Origin: Chamaecrista fasciculata
Lineage: Eukaryota > Streptophyta > Magnoliopsida > Fabales > Fabaceae
NCBI GenBank assembly: GCA_003254925.1
Contig: QANZ01028989.1
Span: forward strand, 228,610-292,609
Length of the DNA: 64,000 nt
Direction: 5' to 3'
Numbering within the stretch: the first letter of the stretch is position 1; every line of letters begins with the position of its first letter. This document shows, piece after piece, positions 59,484 to 64,000 of the stretch. The notes under the pieces are model-generated. The model worked only from the letters and a program-made list of their open reading frames with translations, was not told the DNA's origin and made no database searches. The position numbers were made by a program, and so were the translations under genes.

Positions 59484-59493
59484 TTTTATTTTT

Positions 59494-60398
59494 ATTAACG
59501 CATAAAAGGATTAAATTTAGATCCAATCTTTTATACCTTTATTATAAGGTTTAGTAATAAAATAGTGACATGATACAAAAATTTTGTATGATAAATTTGT
59601 AGACAGAAAATGAAAGTGTGTGAGGGAATAGGTAAAGTTTAGGTATCTCACTAATGGGAAAGTGGAGAAGTGAGCATATATAAGGGGGCAATGCATATAT
59701 AATGCATAATGCATAATGGGAGAAAGCATCAATTATGAGGTTGAAAGGTAGGAAGGAAGGAGAGTAGGAAAGTGACATTAATGAGATAGTGAGTGGGTTT
59801 GTTTTGTTTTTGTTTGGTTTGATGATTTATGTCTTGAATTGAGAGCCCAAAAAAGTCTAAAAAGTTGAGACACAAAACTATAAAAAGCAAACCAACCCAA
59901 CACAAAAAGATAACTCCCTCTTGCTTCCTTACCCTTCTTTGTTGCACAAGTGGACATGACATGGCAACCCATCATCATCATCATCATCATTTCACTTCAT
60001 ACATCACACATCTTTTTCATTTTTAGATATAAATTAAAGGAAAATTTGAAACTTTTCTATATGTACCCTCTTGTGCATGTATTTACTATTGAATTAAATA
60101 TGACAACCTATAAATATTTTTTGTGACTCAATATTGCCCTAATAGTTATGCTTATAAGAAGAACATTGCTAATGGAAATGTAATAAAAAAAAAATATTAT
60201 TAGTTGATTAGGAAATGTGGATAAACTTATTATAGAATGAAATTTAAGTCACCCAATTAATGTGACAATTGGTGTGAATTGTTTCTTGTACCACTTACAC
60301 CATTGTGGGATGCTCATTCACTTGCTTTTTCTATTCACATGTCATTCTTCTTGTGCCTTTCCTTCTTCTCTCAATCTCATGTCCCCACCCAACATTAC

Positions 60399-60439
<41 letters not shown>

Positions 60440-62604
60440 CATATAAGCATTTTCCTATTCATCTTCCTTTTGCTTTCCTTTTTCTTTCCATACATATTCT
60501 CCTATACATCCACTACTGACTACACCCAATGCACCATAAGCAATATCTCAAGCAAAGTATATAATTTTTCTTCACTATACACTTTCTTTTTAATATATTT
60601 CTGGTTTTATAAATGTTATTTAAGTTTTTTTTTTAAATAACATAATTTTACTATTTTACACATGTTCATCCTGAATTTACGTATTAGACGTTTTACCACA
60701 TATAATTAAGCATATGTCATATATGTGCCAATTTTCCTTTCTTTTTTTCTTTTTAAGTATAGAGTGCTTGGAACTATTAATTTGACAAACTTTTACTGAA
60801 TTTCTACTCAATGTAATTGACTAATTATAGAGAGTTAGGATGCCAAACGCACTCAATTTTTTTTCATATATATTATATTTTTCTTTTAGAGAAAAAATAC
60901 AAAAATCCTTTTCAGGATTGATTGAACATCACCTCAGATACTGATACCATTCCCACTACATGAATTGTTTCAATTATGTCAAAACTTTTATGATTGCTAT
61001 TATTGTAAATGTCCATTGCTTGATATATGTGTTCAATGACCCACATGTATTGTTGGAAAGTTTTCAATCAATTTTATCAATTAAGATATTAATTAAGAAT
61101 CACTATTATATTTTATAATAAAATAAAATCTAGAATTATAATTTTTTGTCTATTTTCTATTGTATTTATTTGTGTAACTTTTAATACACTTTAACGGTTG
61201 TTTTATAAAAAAAAAATCTTATTTTTATGAATGAATGAATAAAACCAAAGATCCATGTTATGTTATAACTTTATCTTTTAGTATCTTTTTTTCTTTCTTT
61301 CTTTTTGATTACACAGAAAAACTTGTCTTGTGACATGTTGTCTGTCATGAAAAAGAAAAGAAAAGAAAAAGCATGATTTTTAGTTGTACTTCTCTTTCTC
61401 AATAGGGATGGATCATGGAATGATTGACATGCTCACAAATCCATCCTCCTCATTTCATATATATATGTATTATTTTTTTCTCTCACTTTCTCTCTCTTTC
61501 TTTAATTTCCTATTCAATTAACTTTTGATTCTTTTTCTTGAGTCCACCCCCACCTTCATGTCTCTTTGGAATAAAAAATCCCTCCTTTTGCAAAAGAGTG
61601 AAAGGCACTCTTTTCTCATGAATGAATGAAACTAACCACAATTATTTTTACAAGTGACAAACATATATTCATTGATTCATTCACTCATGAGATATATATG
61701 CCTCTTTCCTCCTTTTTATAGGAGTTTGAAAGACAGAAAAAAAAATGAATAAATAAAAAAATGAAATTCATATTTATGGGCTTTAGGCCCAAATGGCCCA
61801 CAATCTTGTTTGTATGTGTTTTGTATTATATTATGGTACAATATGAGTGAGAGAGATATCTAATTCCAAATTCACTCACCAATGTGTGAACAGAATAATA
61901 ATTGAATTGATGGTGTCTAGTGTCTGTCTAATATTATTATATAATATATATGCACTTCCCTTGGACAATTGATACATCCAAATCAGAGGCTTGAAAATTA
62001 AACAAAATGATATGAATTTATTTCAATATTTTTTTTTTCAATTAACTTTGTTGATACGATGCTTAACTAATAATATTAAAAAATATTTTTTTTTATCAAA
62101 CCTCAGTTGTTATATTAAATAAATAATAATAAATTGAATGTAACTATATATATCTTTAGAACTAAATTGTTAATTTAATATATAATAATAATTTAGTCTT
62201 AGCTGTCATCTTTATTTTTTATTTTTTTTTACTTTCACTATTATTATTATTTTTTTAATAATACCATGGAAACAATATAATAGGTATTGCTTATTAGAGT
62301 ACACTAAGCTAAGGCATCATTTAGATTTTTAGACAAACAAAGGTGGGGTCACTATATTTATGTTGTTGCCGTAACATGGGAATGGGATTCCTTTGTCCCT
62401 TCATCATGTACTTCTCAACTTTTCATCAGCTTGCTAATAATGTCTAATTATTGTTACAATAAGAATATTTGAAAGAATTTTGATCAAAATGAATTTAATT
62501 ATAATTTATCTGTTAATCTTGAAGGAGTTTATTCCATGATTTATTACAAGGCATCCTAACATAATTATTGATTAATTTTGGAAACAAGTATTTTGGAAGC
62601 TTAG

Positions 62605-62649
<45 letters not shown>

Positions 62650-64000
62650 ATTTAGGGGGTTTTGTGTATAAGTATAACCATGGATTTTAGCCATTTTGAT
62701 TTTATTTATACTTTGGTCGAAGAATCATTTTTAAAACATATCCATAGTTCCTTCCTCCTAGTTATTTTTTTTTAATTTTGTATTTTTCTTATATTTATCT
62801 ATTTGTGTAATATAATATGGTGTTTAATGTAAGCTTTTCCACTTTGAACTTGATTGCTATTTTGATAGATACCTTAAAACTGTACTCTTGGGTATAAGTC
62901 AGAAATTTAAAATATGGGTAAGTGAGATTGTTGAGGCCCTTTTGTGAAACTTTAAAGTTTGCTCAACTAGTGGGCTGTACACAAGCTCCACTAATAAACC
63001 AATGGGCTTGAGCCTAGTTCAATAGTAAGAGGAAAAAAAAAACATTGATAGGAACATACAATTAGAAATTAAAAGATAAAAGCACATTTTTCATCTCTAA
63101 ATATTATATATGTCCAAAAAAAATCTCTAAATATTATATTAAATTTTAATTTTGTTTTTAAAGTTTATTTTTTTATCAATTTTATTTTCGAAATTTCATA
63201 TTTTATCGACTTGATCTATATTACTCTAATTTTATTCAATAAATAAATGGTGAATTTTATGTGTTATAACATATAATGTAAAATTTTTAGAAAAATTAAA
63301 AAAAAAAACTCAAATCTGGACCTAGATTGAAAATCATGAAAGTCTGCCAGGATCAAATAAGGTAAATAATAAAATCAATCAAAATATAAAATTTTAAAGA
63401 TGAAATTTAAATTGATGTACAGTTTGAAGATAAAAAAAAATGTTTCACTCAACCTAAAATAAACGTGAGACCCAAAAAAAAAACTAAAATAAACAAATTA
63501 ACCATAAGGAGAAAGTTTTCTAACTGCACAGATTTAACAATGACATTATTAGTCCTTTCTCTCTCACTCTATCTTTCAAAATTAGATCTTTTAAAGTTCT
63601 CTTCTTTACCTTTCTTGTAAATTGAGAGAGAGGAAAAGAGAGAAAAAGAAAATGCAGACCCCATAAATATAGGGAAGAGATTAATTTTTTCTCTCCCTTT
63701 CTCTAAATCTATAAAAAAAATGTAGCCAAGAGAACTCTAGAGATCCAATCCCCTTTCTTTCAGTGTGTGTCTGTTGTGGCCCTCGGAATTGGCATGACTA
63801 TTCTAATGCTAACAAAGTTAATAGACATAAAAGTGATTGAGTAACAAGTGGAGTTGGTATTATATTATGCATTCATGTTAAAATACAAATCCCATTTAGC
63901 CAATGGTAATGTCGGCATGACCATTCTTGTATTAAATAAAAAGGAGTGCTGCCAACAAAATCTAGTCCAATTTGTAAGGCAATTTGTGAGTGCTTATTGA
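59494..64000. other. Right-hand gene-free stretch
   Basis: AT-rich, with CT and TA repeats at about 60403-60440 and 62605-62649. A CAT tract lies at 59970-59990. A worn foldback-like region lies at 63080-63430 ('tctctaaatattatattaaa', 'aaaattttaaagatgaaat'). Purine/pyrimidine-rich tracts near 63560-63720 could be leader sequence of a gene beyond the window, but I see no coding exon. Confidence 0.5.

Noticed and set aside
1-64000. Plant microRNA precursors
   Set aside because: I looked by eye for common mature sequences (miR156, 159, 160, 164-168, 171, 172, 390, 393-399) and found none. Long foldbacks are explained by MITEs. A small-RNA search would be needed to exclude others.
1-64000. CRISPR arrays, operons, bacterial or organellar inserts
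   Set aside because: No regularly spaced direct repeats, polycistronic layouts or organelle-type gene clusters are present; the genes are intron-containing nuclear plant genes.

Overview
The window is nuclear DNA of a flowering plant. Its AT-rich spacers, GT-AG introns of plant size, small non-autonomous transposons and plant-specific families (phloem lectins, cytochrome c6A, a VAMP72 SNARE, a BOI-type RING ligase) all point that way. Residue-level resemblance to Arabidopsis homologues, recalled from memory, suggests a eudicot, probably a rosid. I cannot name the species. Three runs of N mark assembly gaps.

Eight complete protein-coding genes can be reconstructed exon by exon, each with phases that close. 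From left to right they are: cytochrome c6A (minus, 3823-7407); IMPL1-type inositol monophosphatase (plus, 9797-14347); a PP2-A1-like phloem lectin with a poly-glutamine N-terminus (minus, 14829-16849); a second, A9/A10-like PP2 lectin (minus, 18180-20171); RNase H2 subunit C (minus, 22834-24474); zinc-finger protein ZPR1 (minus, 26149-32638, 16 exons); a VAMP72-family R-SNARE (plus, 37051-41240); and a BOI/BRG-type RING E3 ligase (plus, 57570-58736). They do not form a pathway. The two PP2 genes are a diverged tandem pair. Two products are plastid-directed (cytochrome c6A to the thylakoid lumen, IMPL1 to the stroma); the others work in housekeeping, trafficking and signalling.

The spaces between and inside the genes are full of small non-coding DNA transposons. 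I see (i) Mutator-type foldback MITEs with 9-10 bp target-site duplications in two related groups, plus two near-palindromic elements of about 280-310 bp; (ii) three non-autonomous Helitrons with TC...hairpin...CTAG ends inserted between A and T; (iii) two hAT-type MITEs, one GC-rich; (iv) a Stowaway-type MITE; (v) two tRNA-derived SINEs with target-site duplications; and (vi) a TIR element at the left edge made of repeated small palindromes. Several lie in introns or within a few hundred bases of start codons.

From about 41.2 to 57.5 kb no gene is recognisable. The stretch is AT-rich with scattered MITEs and one 304-base gap. It ends in an unusually GC-rich block with several ACGT-core boxes, about 1 kb upstream of the BOI-like gene. 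The last 5 kb hold a SINE, microsatellites and no recognisable gene. I found no LTR retrotransposon, viral insert, tRNA or rRNA gene, or CRISPR array. I did not find a convincing unknown protein system; the most unusual material is the transposon content.
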